From Zoroaster sp. YZ-2022 (taxonomy: Eukaryota > Echinodermata > Asteroidea > Forcipulatida > Zoroasteridae), in contig CM055837.1 of the NCBI GenBank assembly GCA_029582265.1, positions 21,302,967 to 21,366,966 on the forward strand: a stretch of DNA of 64,000 nt, given 5' to 3'. The notes under the pieces were generated by a model. It had not been told where the DNA came from. It was given only the letters and a program-made list of their open reading frames with translations, and did not search any database. The first letter of the stretch is position 1. The number at the start of each line of letters is the position of its first letter. Positions 11,584-54,391 of this stretch are shown here, piece after piece. Both the position numbers and the translations under genes were made by a program.

Positions 11584-14500
11584 CTACCTTGTTTCTATTA
11601 AGCCGTGTTTGGTAGCTAGGATGTCCACACTCTGTCTGTGGGCACTGGGGAAAAAATAGATTATTAATTTGATTGAATAAAATCTTCTGGAGGTACAAAT
11701 ATTTCCATGTTTAATGGGTACCTAAGTTGTTTGGGGTAATGTTATGGGTTCAAATCTGACTGAACTGATCGACATGTGGAGTGGGTTTTCCTCTAAATTA
11801 ATTCTCTCTACAAATAGTAATGCGACCAGTAGTGAGTTCCATCAGTCCATTATGAAAAAAGTGTGACATCATTAGACAAATTCACTGATTCGATGACAGC
11901 CTGAAAGTAAGGTAGCCTCGCTTATCAATTACACAAATACTGGTAAAAATGCTATATACATGTAGGGGGCTGTACACTTTTAAGTTACCTGAGGGGTTTT
12001 CTGGATTTCTATTAACTAGCCCAATGACACTGACCATCAATTTGATGATTTTCAATAGTGCTTTCAATTATCATTTATGGTAATAATTGTTTTTCATTTG
12101 TTTAAGTACATACCTGCCAGGTCTGATAATAGTAAAGTGTCCTGGAACAGAGAGATTTACAACAGTTGATCCTAATCTTGCTTCCATGGAATCACCAAGA
12201 TGACCTCCATCAAACACCAGGTCAAGCTTTGGCCACAGCTCCTCAAATTCCTGCAAAGTTCAATAGAAGTATTTGTTTAAGGTAGACTGTGATGTCCAGT
12301 TAGACAGTATAGAGTGGAGGGAGGAGCATCATTTACTTAATGTAAAACTTGAATTCCGCTTGAAACGACAGCACCAATATTTCCTCCCAAAAAATCATCT
12401 TTAATCTGGAATTTCATAGAGGCCATGGTCTCTGTTGCCCCAGCCTTGGTACCTATACAAATATTCCCATTCTGATAGTCTAATGGAAATACTACAAACA
12501 TAAAATTCCAGACCTGGAATGGTTAAGAGGTCAATTTTGAAAGTATACTATTCCTTGCTGTACAATATTACACATAATGCCCGTGTCAAAAGGTTAGGGG
12601 TTGCAGGGTGATCCATTACTTTCATTCTACTATTGTTATTTTTAATGTTGATTTTATGTCATTAAAAGTAAATGAGCTACAACCTTCACATGTTGTTTTT
12701 ATTATTACATTCTAGTGCAATTATATGATTGTTGTTTACAGCCATGGACCCTATCAATAATAAGAGGTCTGTGAGGCTGCCATCATTCACTGGTGGTGTA
12801 CACACAACAATCCTAATTGGTAAGCATAATTACATACTGCAGTATTGCCTAGCCAGACAATTTATTAATAATACTGTAGTCTAGCGAACTGACACAAACA
12901 ACATATTATGCCAATATGGCGTAAGGGTTTTACAAATGACAATACTCTGCCAAACTACACATTATGCTAATTTTATGTGCTTTTTATTCAGTTTGCTTAA
13001 TTGTTTACAAAATTACCAATTATGGTTGTAATGTCTGCATTGCCAGCGGTTCATAAGGACCAGAGTGTCTGAGGATCATTTAAGCACCATATCATTGTGT
13101 GTACCTGTACAGACAGTGTACTCCCTGCTGAGCTAATATTAGCACTGGTTAATGCTAATGGTGAGCCTGCAGCCCTTGCCACTTCTCTGATAAATGGATA
13201 GTCAGGGATACGAATACCAACTAAACTAGTAAATGAGTTCAGCTCTGGGTTGAGTTCAGGTCTTCTCTTGAAGACTAATGTTACTGGTCCTGGTAGAAGG
13301 TCTGACAGCAAACTGGTGGACACTGGAACTTCACCCCATCTATGAAAGTAATCAGGTGAACCAAAATTATATTAGTGCATCTTAAAAAAAAAAAACTATT
13401 TGAATATGGGCTCTGCAGCACATAATGTATTGCAACTCTATGCAGAGCAATTTTTGAGAGCAGCACATGTTAGATTTTAATACAATGGATCACAAAACTT
13501 CAATGTATCTTGACTGCATATTTGAGCCTTCATTAGATTTTCTAAACTGTGTGAGTCACCACAACATTGTTACGCAATTTGGTTATATATTTAGTCAATG
13601 GTAACAAATTTTATGAAACTTGCAAACTCAAAATTAAACACTCCTACATAAACCATATATTCTCACAATGGATATTTCGATACAATATGTACATGTATGT
13701 ATACCTTTGGAGATCTTCCACATCACCAACACAAATAGCGATTGGATTCTGACCGTTTCTTCTCTTTATTTTATAAAGTTTTTGGACAGATGCAGTAGAC
13801 TGTGCAAGGGCAGCTACCCCATAAATGGTGTCTGTAGGGACAGCTATGATATTGCCAGCTTGAAGACTCTTGACTGCGTCAGAAACAGAATTCTGATTGT
13901 CTGTATTTGAATTAGAAGAACAATATATGATGAGATTGAACACTTCACACCATTAGGGATTGGGTGAATAAGCTTCTAATTGCTTAGATGAATCATCTTA
14001 AAACTTTTGTCTAAACTTCCGGTCCAGATTTTGGGTAGAATGTTGTATCCGACCGCCACTTTTTCTCATTCAATATAACCAATAATGTAATCTTACCTAC
14101 CCAGTAAGGTAGAGAACATATGGATGATGATGGACATATACTTCAAGTTAGTCCAGGATATTTATTTCACGAAAAATCATGCTTTTTGGTATACAATGAC
14201 ATCCTCAGTCATGTCAGTCTGATCTTGTCAACTCCTCCAACACGGTCATTGTACATACTCAGTGGCAACTATAATACTTAATAGGATCCTTCTATTTTCT
14301 GAAGGGGAGGATTTTTTTGGAAGTGAAATAAAGTCTGAAAACCATCATACGAGTGGATTTTAAAAACACTTTTCGCTTTCTGTACCCCCAAAAATCGATA
14401 TAATTTTTTAACTGGTTGCCAAAAAATTCCAAAAACCCCCTTAAAAAGTGGCGGTCGGATACAACATTCAAAAAAAGAAAATCTCAAAATGTATGTTCAT

Positions 14501-15389
14501 CTACTTCGCTTTACATGTAGATATAGCACTGCACTGACATTTTACAGCTGTGAGAAAGCATATTTGATTCCTTGATTGACCTTTCTGTAGACTTTTGTTT
14601 AAAATTATGCGGGCTCGTTTTCTTTAATGACAAGATATGTTCCATGCATGATGTCCGGGGCTCATGCTCCTGAGTCCTGACACTGTTTTCAGAATTGTTG
14701 ATTGATAGTTGATGGGTACCCTTGCATACAAATGTGTGTACAAAGTTTTGACAACATTATGGAGAATTTCCTTTGAAATTTGTTGGATATAATAATAATT
14801 AAAGTATTTTGTTTATGATGTACAGTGATCAATTTCTAAGAAAAATTCTCTATAAATATTGTCATACTTGAGTCATAGGCCTAATATTAAAACTTACAAC
14901 TTGAACTTATCACCAAAAAAACTTGCCCCATTAACTTTGTACACACCGTCAATTCAATTGGCCTTACTCAAGCCCTTAGTTGTAGCATGGAGGAAGGAAA
15001 ATAGTATTTTCTATAGATCTTCCATGGTCATGATGGTTGTAGTTGTATGCAAGGCCCCAAGATTGATGAGCATTGGTTGATCATGTTTGCCTAGCCCTAG
15101 GTCATTACTGCTAATGGCATTAATTTTTTGGTCTGTCATCATGACCATGTAATGCATTTTAACGTTAATCCATATTACTAATTTATTAGTAGAACTAGAA
15201 GTACTCAAGTAGTACTGTGTACCTACCTTCAATTCCAATAAGTCGTGCCATGCCAACGCCAACGCCCGCTGTTGTAGGCCTACTACATCCACTTTGTCTT
15301 TGGTGACTAGATTCTTTCAAACGTTGGGTACAGTAACTAAAAACGGTTTGATATAGTTTTCTATTGTATTTATGAAACATGTTAGTCAT
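11584..15389 (-). CDS. YRDC: YRDC: threonylcarbamoyl-AMP synthase
   Basis: Five minus-strand exons, 15389-15227, 13900-13705, 13339-13105, 12250-12114 and 11644-11584, join in phase (1, 0, 0 and 2 carried bases as needed) to 263 residues ending in TAG; human YRDC is ~279. The enzyme makes L-threonylcarbamoyl-AMP from threonine, bicarbonate and ATP, the first step of t6A37 synthesis in ANN-decoding tRNAs. Exon 2 carries PTDTIYG and the basic KIKRR stretch. Exon 3 carries LLPGPVTLVF, the GIRIPD segment and the nucleotide-site LALTSANISS. Exon 4 has the DGG and LGSTVVNLS segments and IIRPG. The last 20 residues resemble the short YRDC C-terminal helix. The first ~40 residues are basic and hydroxylated, so mitochondrial import from one of the in-frame ATGs is possible. 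The gene is divergent from ROS1 and convergent with PEBP. Confidence 0.95.
14038..14469. mobile_element. MITE-like element with 27-bp perfect terminal inverted repeats
   Basis: The first 27 bases (starting GAATGTTGTATCCGACCGCC) reappear exactly as their reverse complement at 14443-14469. The 432-bp unit lies in the first YRDC intron and has no ORF. I could not recognise a clear target-site duplication, so the superfamily is open. Confidence 0.75.
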
Positions 15390-15816
15390 AGTACTAGTTA
15401 TTTACATCATACATCATGTTCATGCCATACACTGATACAGTGTACAAAATATTACCTCATGTTGCATCATATGGAGGCTGCCATTTTGATTAGATTGTTG
15501 AGATTCTCTCCTCCAATTCGCCAACCCCCGTGCTAATTTATGTAAATGGGCGTGGCTTTTATAACCATCATTCCTTTCATCTGACTTTCATCCAATGAAT
15601 GTAGTAACTTTATAAGTTTACATTAGCCAGGCTATATACGGTCATCTTTATTCCATATATGGAATGATGGAATGCACCACTGGCTGGTGGTCGGTCGGTC
15701 GGTACTATACTTACGTGCGGGGGCAGCTCTGCCTCGCTCTCTGCCTAGTGCTTGACAGAAATTCAATGCGGTTGTTGATTTAAGCATGCATTGTGCAGTG
15801 CAGTATAGTATAGTTA
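15390..15816. promoter_or_regulatory. Divergent YRDC/ROS1 intergenic region
   Basis: Only 427 bp separate the first YRDC ATG (minus) from the first in-frame ROS1 ATG (plus). The interval is locally richer in CpG than its surroundings and holds a GGTC tandem (15690s) and a CArG box. Both 5' UTRs and probably both core promoters must lie here, unless distant non-coding exons exist. Confidence 0.55.
15653..15662. promoter_or_regulatory. Perfect CArG box (SRF-type site)
   Basis: CCATATATGG matches the CC(A/T)6GG consensus exactly and is palindromic. It sits in the shared YRDC/ROS1 upstream region, ~155 bases before the first ROS1 ATG. Function is inferred from the motif only. Confidence 0.45.
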
Positions 15817-46770
<30,954 letters not shown>

Positions 46771-47756
46771 TGTGGGTGTAGCTAGTATTTGTTTTACAAA
46801 TATTTATTGTCAATGTATAATATTGATTTGAATTCAGATCTCATTTAAAGTTCAGAGTAATGTATTACTAGTGGGTGAGTATTTTTTTTAATTATAATAT
46901 TTTTTCCAAAAACTGTAAAAATATTAAGCTGATGTCACAGTATCAGCTATTTTAAAGCAGCTACTCATATGCATACTCCTTCCAAATAAATCACATGGGT
47001 TTCATATCAATGACTGAACTTATATCCACTCTCCAGAGTGATGGACAGGTTACCAGTCTAACTTACGTGTATAGGACAACTCTAAAAACACCTCATTCAA
47101 CATGCAGTAGTCTTGTGAAGGTGCTCTTGTGTACAAATAAATAATTATATATATATATATATATATATTTTTTAACATGTTTTTTAACGAATATTGCATA
47201 TTCATAATTCAAACCGAACTTTACACTTTGTATGTCTTTTGTAATACCAATATTTATAAAATGAACAATTAGGATTTGTTGTTATTCCATCTTTCTTGAT
47301 AATGTTTATAGATGGAGACATATAGGTTGAACCTATTTATAATACTATACAGTCGGTCACTTGGGTTGTTTAACAAAGGGTAATAACAATTACAATGTTT
47401 CAGAAGCCACTAACCAATACATCATCAGTACAACTTTAATTACATTTTCATTTATAACAAAAACTTGTGAATACCTAAAAGTTATTTTATACTTCAGACC
47501 AAATAGTTTTAGTTGTATTCTTATGTTTAAGTGATTTACAAATTTTATACTTGAGTAATTTGTTATATTTATAATTAGAATATTTACTCTATTTTGTGTG
47601 AACATATAATTGTTTGTAGATAACATTTTACTTTGTATTCAGTGTTGGCAACAGATAAACTTTTTTACTACCATTATAATGTGACTGTGTATTTAATAGG
47701 GAAAGTACATAGAATAATATACATGTAGAGACATTGGCGGATCGAGATAGTGTTGT

Positions 47757-47857
47757 TTCAACCCCCCCCCCCCCATCGAGATAGTGTTGTATCAACCCCC
47801 ACCATCGAGATAGTGTTGTTTCAACCCCCCATCGAGATAGTGTTGTATCAACCCCTG
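47757..47857. repeat. Short minisatellite with C-runs
   Basis: Four copies of CATCGAGATAGTGTTGTNTCAAC are separated by runs of 4-13 C. The C-run length is likely unstable. Confidence 0.85.
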
Positions 47858-48382
47858 GTAAAGTGATAGAGCAGGAAGGGGAGTTCCAGGATTTTGTTTG
47901 TTTTGTTTTTTGTTTATTTTAGTAAGAAGTGATAAAAAAGAGGGAGAAGTGCTAATGGTTCATAAAGTGTTTTAAGAAGCGTTTGTAATTTTATTTTTAT
48001 TATGTATTAATTTTTGGTTGCGGCTGGAGTGCAAGAAGTACTTTTATTTATTAGCACCTATATGTTCGTGATCTGGGCATAGGGAAACATGAAATTATTA
48101 AATCATGATGTAACGTAAAACAGATCATTTTAACTTGAGTGAAAAAGAATACAGGTTGTTTAAAGGGACAATACTGTCACAATCAGCAGAATTTCAACAG
48201 GGCTTGGAGACATCGATGACTGAAAATTACAGCCACATTTATGCATCAGCGATAGGTAATATGACATTATGTGGGGTGTTAGAGCAGTCACGTGATCGTG
48301 ACGATATTGCCCCTTTTGAACATTCTCGAACATTTTTGAACATTCTCAGGTTTTGAGGGAAACCACCAATTTGGAAAGTAAC

Positions 48383-48547
48383 CAGCGGCGGCGCTACGGG
48401 GGGGGGGGGGGAAATACCCCCAATTTTTCCCCGATGGTAAGTCAATGCTTTTTCAGCAGTACAAAATTACATTAAATATTAATGTTTGCCCCTTTAAATT
48501 TAAGCTCCCCCCCCAGTTTAACAGGTCTGGTGCTGCCGCTGCCGCTG
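48383..48547. mobile_element. Small element with CAGCGGCGGCGC inverted ends
   Basis: CAGCGGCGGCGCTACGGGGG at the left faces CCCCCCAG...GGTGCTGCCGCTGCCGCTG at the right. The ends resemble short hAT MITEs with G-runs. The flanking octamers AAAGTAAC and AGAGTACA match at only five of eight positions, so the target duplication is doubtful. Confidence 0.45.
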
Positions 48548-49639
48548 AGAGTACACCTTGTAAGCACTGTAGTCGCACATTAAAGTGTACAATGTACAAG
48601 TGTATACAATGCAACTCACAATAAATTCAAGTTACACATAGCCCCTTGTTTACCATATAATAACTGGTTACATTTTACCATAATATTGAATGTATATTTG
48701 TTTAATAATTTTTATACCAGCTTTTTCTTATAGTATATATTTATTTCAATACCTTTTAACACATCCTTAAGGATGTCTTTTACGTATCACTAGTATATAA
48801 TATTAAAATTTATATTACACAAATCATTTTGTATAAGAAGTCTCTTGGGCACTATCCTAGTCCACGGCATAGTCGTTTAAACTTCGCAGCAGTAGACTCC
48901 CTCGTAAACTGATATCCCTAGTATACTGACATCCCTAGCAGACTGACATCCTCTTGAGAAATGACCTATGAGATCCCTGACACCGTGAACCTTTTCTCTT
49001 GGGACTTTATGAAAAAATCGTCCCCGAGCACCCCAGGTGGCCCATATTCCGTCACCAGACTGACCCCAAAAGGGACTTTCAATTTGCCGAAGATAACGCC
49101 CTTGGCCCTTCCAGTGATGTCATAATGATGTCATGACAACGGTCGTTACAGACGAACCCGTGTTAAAATTAGACATATACCAACCTGTTAAAAACAGTGT
49201 TGGGGAAAGAAGTGCTGGGGGAAGTGTGTTGGGAAGAAAGTGTTTGGGGGAAAAAAGTTTTAAAAAGTTAAGGCTGTGACGGATATCCTGGTAAACGGAT
49301 ACCCTTCCGGAAAGATTAAGGACGTTCTCTTGTTCCGGAGGTCCTGGGTTCAAATCCCACTCGTGATTTAGACTTCAAATCCTTCTTGTAATGTCTTATT
49401 TTTATATCTGCATGTGTCCATTATAATGGTTATAATTAACATCAGAAGCAACCATCTTAAGAGGAGTGAGTGGTCTAATGGAAAGACATCAGCATTTTGT
49501 TCCAGCGCACATCCGTGATCTCGCGATATTTGACGTGTTAAAAACGGTTATTTATTGTAGACTAAAATTTTAAACATTTAAAATTCTATATTTTTAGGTG
49601 AAATCAAACCTTCCTAAATCTATCCTTTTATGAACAAAA

Positions 49640-49735
49640 TATTAAGGACCTAAGTAGCTCGATGGGTTAACTTACAACCCTGAGAACGCAGGTCGTAAGT
49701 CCTCCCCAGAGAGGTTCAAAACCCAGGCAGGACAG
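49640..49735 (+). repeat. tRNA-like sequence / SINE head
   Basis: A-box-like TAGCTCGATGGGTTA is followed ~55 bases later by B-box-like GAGGTTCAAAACCC. A similar B box (CTGGGTTCAAATCCC) lies at 49345. Neither folds into a convincing complete cloverleaf by eye. Confidence 0.45.
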
Positions 49736-49867
49736 ATCTACCAGGTCCTCCTGAGTCCACAGAAATAGTAAGTAGATAACAAGTATGATTAAGTAACACC
49801 TTTCCTTTGATTTATGTTTTAATTTAAAAGAAATATTTCTGACTCTTCATGTCATGCCTGGGATTTG

Positions 49868-52670
49868 GACAATCTCAAAGTAACAAAGTATAAAAACTTT
49901 CACAGTGTTTTGAACCCAGAACCTTCTCATCCAGAATCCCAAACCCTTCCACTTGGCTAAAAACTCTTCTTAATAATCTTGTGTTTGAGTTTAATTATAA
50001 ACCTTAGAACGGATAATCTCAAAGTAATAAAGTATAAAAACTTTCACAGTGTTTTGAACCCAGAACCTTCTCATCCATCCAATGGGCTAAAAACTCTTTT
50101 TAATAATCTTGTGTTTGAGTTTAATTATAAACCTTAGAACGGATAATCTCAAAGTAACAGTATAAAAAAAATCTTAGAAGTTTGAAACCAGGACCTTCTC
50201 ATGTAGGGTCCAAATCCCTTCCACAGGGCTACAAAATCTTCATAAGAATGTTGTGTTTGAGTTTAATTATAAACCTTAGAATGAACAATCTCAAAGTAAT
50301 AAAGTATAAAAACTTTCACAGTGTTTTGAACCCAGAACCTTCTCATCCAGAATCCCAAACCCTTCCACTTGGCTAAAAACTCTTCTTAATAATCTTGTGT
50401 TTGAGTTTAATTATAAACCTTAGAACGGATAATCTCAAAGTAACAAAGTATAAAAAAAAATCTTACAGAGGTTTGAAACCAGGACCTTCTCATGTAGGGT
50501 CCAAATCCCTTCCACAGGGCTACAAAATCTTCATAAGAATGTTGTGTTTGAGTTTAATTTTAAACCTTAGAATGGACAATCTCAAAGTAATAAAGTATAA
50601 AAACTTTCACAGGGGTTGAACCCAGAACCTTCTCATCCAGAGTCCCAAACACTTCCACTGGGCTAAAAACTCTTCTTAATAATCTTGTGTTTGAGTTTAA
50701 TTATAAACCTTAGAACGGATAATCTCAAAGTAATAAAGTATAAAAACTTTCACAGTGTTTTGAACCCAGAACCTTCTCATCCAGAGTCCCAAACCCTTCC
50801 AATGGGCTAAAAACTCTTCTTAATAATCTTGTGTTTGAGTTTAATTATAAACCTTAGAACGGATAATCTCAAAGTAACAGTATAAACAAAAATCTTAGAG
50901 GTTTGAAACCAGGACCTTTTCATGTAGGATCCAAATCCCTTCCACAGGGCTACAAAATCTTCATAAGAATGTTGTGTTTGAGTTTAATTATAAACCTTAG
51001 AATGGACAATCTCAAAGTAATAAAGTATAAAAACTTTCACAGGGGTTTGAACCCAGAACCTTCTCATCCAGAATCCCAAACCCTTCCACTTGGCTAAAAA
51101 CTCTTCTTAATAATCTTATGTTTGAGTTTAATTATAAACCTTAGAACGGATAATCTCAAAGTAACAAAGTATAAAAAAAAATCTTACAGAGGTTTGAATC
51201 CAGGACCTTCTCATGTAGGGTCCAAATCCCTTCCACAGGGCTACAAAATCTTCATAAGAATGTTGTGTTTGAGTTTAATTATAAACCTTAGAATGGACAA
51301 TCTCAAAGTAATAAAGTATAAAAACTTTCACAGGGGTTTGAACCCAGAACCTTCTCATCCAGAGTCCCAAACACTTCCACTGGGCTAAAAACTCATCTTA
51401 ATAATCTTAATAATCTTGTGTTTGAGTTTAATTATAAACCTTAGAACGGATAATCTCAAAGTAATAAAGTATAAAAACTCAGTATAAAAACTTACAGTGG
51501 TTTAAAACCAGGATACTCTTTTCTAGAGTCCCAAGCCCATCCTCTGGACTACAAACTCTTCTTAATCTTGTGTTTGAGTTTAATTATAAACCTTAGAATG
51601 GACAATCTCAAAGTAATAAAGTATAAAAACTTTCACAGTGTTTTGAACCCAGAACCTTCTCATCCAGAGTCCCAAACACTTCCACTGGGCTAAAAACTCT
51701 TCTTAATAATCTTGTGTTTGAGTTTAATTATAAACCTTAGAACGGATAATCTCAAAGTAATAAAGTATAAAAACTCAGTATAAAAACTTACAGTGGGTTA
51801 AAACCAGGATACTCTTTTCTAGAGTCCCAAGCCCTTCCTCTGGACTACAAACTCTTCTTAATCTTGTGTTTGAGTTTAATTATAAGCCTTAGAATGGACA
51901 ATATCAAAGTAAGAAAGTATAACAATTCTTACAGTGGTTTGAACCCAGGACCTTCTCTTCTAGAGTCCAAATCCCTTCCACTGGGCTACAAAGTCTTCAT
52001 AATAATCTGGTGTTTGAATTTCATTATAAACCTTAGAATAGACAATATCAAAGTAAGAAAAAGTATAAAAATTCTTACATGGGTTTGAACCCAGGAACCT
52101 TTCATGTATATAGAACCCAAATCCCTTCCACAGTGCTACAAACTCTTCATAACAAGCTTGTGTTTGAGTTTAATTATAAACCTTAGAATGGACAATCTCA
52201 AAGTAATGACGTGTAAAAACTCTTACAGAGGTTTGAACCAAGGACCTTTTCATCTGGAGTCCAAAACCTTTCCACTAGGCTAGAAACTCTTCATAACAAT
52301 GTTTTGTTTGAGTTTAATTATAAACCTTAGAATGGACAATCTCAAAGTAAGAAAGTAAAAAAATTCTTGCAGGGGTTTGAACCCAGGACCTTCTCATCTA
52401 TAGTCCAATTCCCTTCCACTAGTCTACAAAGTCTTCATACAAATTTTGTGTTTGAATTTAATTATAAACCTTGGAATGGACAATCGCAAAGTAACAAAGT
52501 ATAAGAACTCTTACAGGGGTTTGAACCCAAAACCTCATCTAGTCCAAGAGTACAAAGCACTTCCACTGGGCTACAAAGTCTTCATAAAAAAGTCATCTTT
52601 GAATTTAATTATAATAAATGGACAATCGCAAAGTAACAAAATAAAAAAGTATAAAAATTGTTAAAAGGGT
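49868..52670 (-). repeat. Tandem array of ~19 tRNA-like units (131-151 bp)
   Basis: The marker GTGTTTGAGTTTAATTATAAACC recurs about 19 times, 131-151 bases apart. Read on the minus strand, each unit contains TAGCCCAGTGGAAGGG (A box), a TTTGGACTCTAGATGAGAAG segment in anticodon-arm position and GGTCCTGGGTTCAAACC (B box), as in a degraded tRNA. At least three unit types occur: CACAGTGTTTTGAACCC, TACAGAGGTTTGAAACC and TACAGTGGTTTAAAACC, partly alternating. Short open frames across the array are not coding. Confidence 0.88.
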
Positions 52671-52674
52671 TTGC

Positions 52675-53630
52675 ACCCTAACCCTAACAACAACCCTAAC
52701 CCTAACCCTAACAACAACCCTAACCCTAACCCTAGCAACAACCCTAACCCTAACCCTAACAACATCCCTAACCCTAACAACAACCCTAACCCTAACCCTA
52801 ACAACAACCCTAACCCTAACAACAACCCTAACCCTAACAACCCTAACCCTAACCCTAACCCTAACAACAACCCTAGCCCTAACAACAACCCTAACCCTAA
52901 CAACCCTAACCCTAACAACAACCCTAACCCTAACCCTAACAACAACCCTAACCCTAACCCTAACAACAACCCTAACAACAACCCTAACAACAACCCTAAC
53001 AACAACCCTAACAACAACCCTAACAACAACCCTAACAACAACCCTAACAACAACCCTAACAACAACCCTAACAACAACCCTAACCCTAACAACAACCCTA
53101 ACCCTAACCCTAACAACAACCCTAACCCTAACAACAACCCTAACCCTAACAACCCTAACCCTAACAACAACCCTAACCCTAACAACAACCCTAACCCTAA
53201 CCCTAACCCTAACCCCAACCCTAACCCTAACCCTAACAACAGCCCTAACACTAACAACAACCCTAATAACAACCCTAACCCTAACCCTAACAACAACCCT
53301 AACCATAACCCTAAAAACAACCCTAACCCTAACCCTAACCCTAACCCTAACGACAACCCTAACCCTAACAACAACCCTAACCCTAACCCTAACCCTAACA
53401 ACAACCCTAACCCTAACAACAACCCTAACCCTAACAACAACCCTAACCCTAACAACAACCCTAACCCTAACAACAACCCTAACCCTAACAACAACCCTAA
53501 CCCTAACAACAACCCTAACCCTAACCCTAACCCTAACCCTAACCCTAACCCCAACCCTAACCCTAACCCTAACCCTAACAACCCTAATAACCCTAACAAC
53601 CCTAACCCTAACCCTAACCCTAACCACCCT
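52675..53630. repeat. Interstitial telomere-like tract, CCCTAA mixed with CAACAA
   Basis: About 956 bp built almost wholly of CCCTAA hexamers and CAACAA hexamers, often as the 12-mer CCCTAACAACAA. A few point variants occur (CCCTAG, CCCCAA, CCATAA). The period of six keeps frames open on both strands for over 340 codons; these Asn-Pro or Leu-Gly/Val-Arg frames are artefacts. The plus strand reads the C-rich telomere strand. Confidence 0.93.
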
Positions 53631-54364
53631 TGTTGTGAAATCGCAGCGATAGTGCGCCACCGCGCGGCGAATAAAAGCGCTCTCACATGCTCGCCATGAA
53701 GGCTAAAATCGGATGGTGAGTTTCTCTCATAAACGTTATAATTATTGATGAATATAATTATCTAGTCATACAATTCGGCCTATAATTGTTTCTTATATAT
53801 GTTCAAGATTATTAATCATTCCAATTTAGTAAAATATTGTTGTGTCATTATCGTGATTTTCCAAGAGAACCTTCACGATTCTTTAGGTGTCGGAAATACC
53901 ATCCTTTTCCCATATATACACAAAACCAATGTGATTACATGTAATGTTGTAGCTCATGTCGGTTCATATTGTACTCGCCTTTTGTTAATCACTTTGCATA
54001 AATGATTTCCTAATTATTTCTCATTTTCCTTCATTTTGCAGACTAAATATAAATATATATATGTATATATCCTCCGTATACAACTATGTACGTTTGCCAC
54101 TACGTATTCCTGTACGTATTCCACATAGAACTTCATCTCCAATCTACAATTTACTACCTGATTTCCCAATCCGAGTGATCCATTTAGCCTGGCAAATCCT
54201 TTATCGTCAAACCTTCTGATTTTCTCAACCAATTGACAATTACTGTTCCTGATTAATTTTGATTATCTTCTCCAATGAATGTTATGACTGATTACTGTGA
54301 TTACGAATAAACTAGAATTATCTGATGTTCCATGAAACCTGCTGACTCGACTGCTTATTTTTCA
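53631..54364 (+). mobile_element. 5' LTR of a BEL/Pao-like retrotransposon
   Basis: The LTR starts TGTTGTG directly after the telomere-like tract and ends TTTTTCA before the primer-binding site. It holds an AATAAAAG TATA-like word (~53670) and an AATAAA (54306) near its end. The 734-bp length is in the normal range. The other LTR is not visible because of the gap. Confidence 0.75.
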
Positions 54365-54382
54365 TGGTGACCCAGACGTGAT
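54365..54382 (+). other. Primer-binding site of the LTR element
   Basis: TGGTGACCCAGACGTGAT immediately follows the LTR. Its TGG pairs with a tRNA CCA end, as in BEL/Pao elements. I do not assign the tRNA. Confidence 0.6.
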
Positions 54383-54391
54383 ATCAATACC

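Larger units (their letters stand above)
46771..49250. other. 3' flank of ROS1, no further gene seen
   Basis: AT-rich sequence, probably starting with the ROS1 3' UTR. An AATAAATAATT word at 47136 is a candidate poly(A) signal, followed by an (AT)n run. A minisatellite (47757-47857) and a small element (48383-48547) are listed separately. Confidence 0.5.

Noticed and set aside
49868..52670. CRISPR array (regular repeats and spacers)
   Set aside because: Units are 131-151 bp and similar along their whole length, with no short exact repeat plus unique spacer. The host is an animal.
52605..53699. Three very long ORFs (>340 codons) on both strands
   Set aside because: They arise from the six-base period of CCCTAA/CAACAA, which has no stop in these frames. 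The products are Asn-Pro, Leu-Gly or Val-Arg homopolymer-like chains without splice signals.
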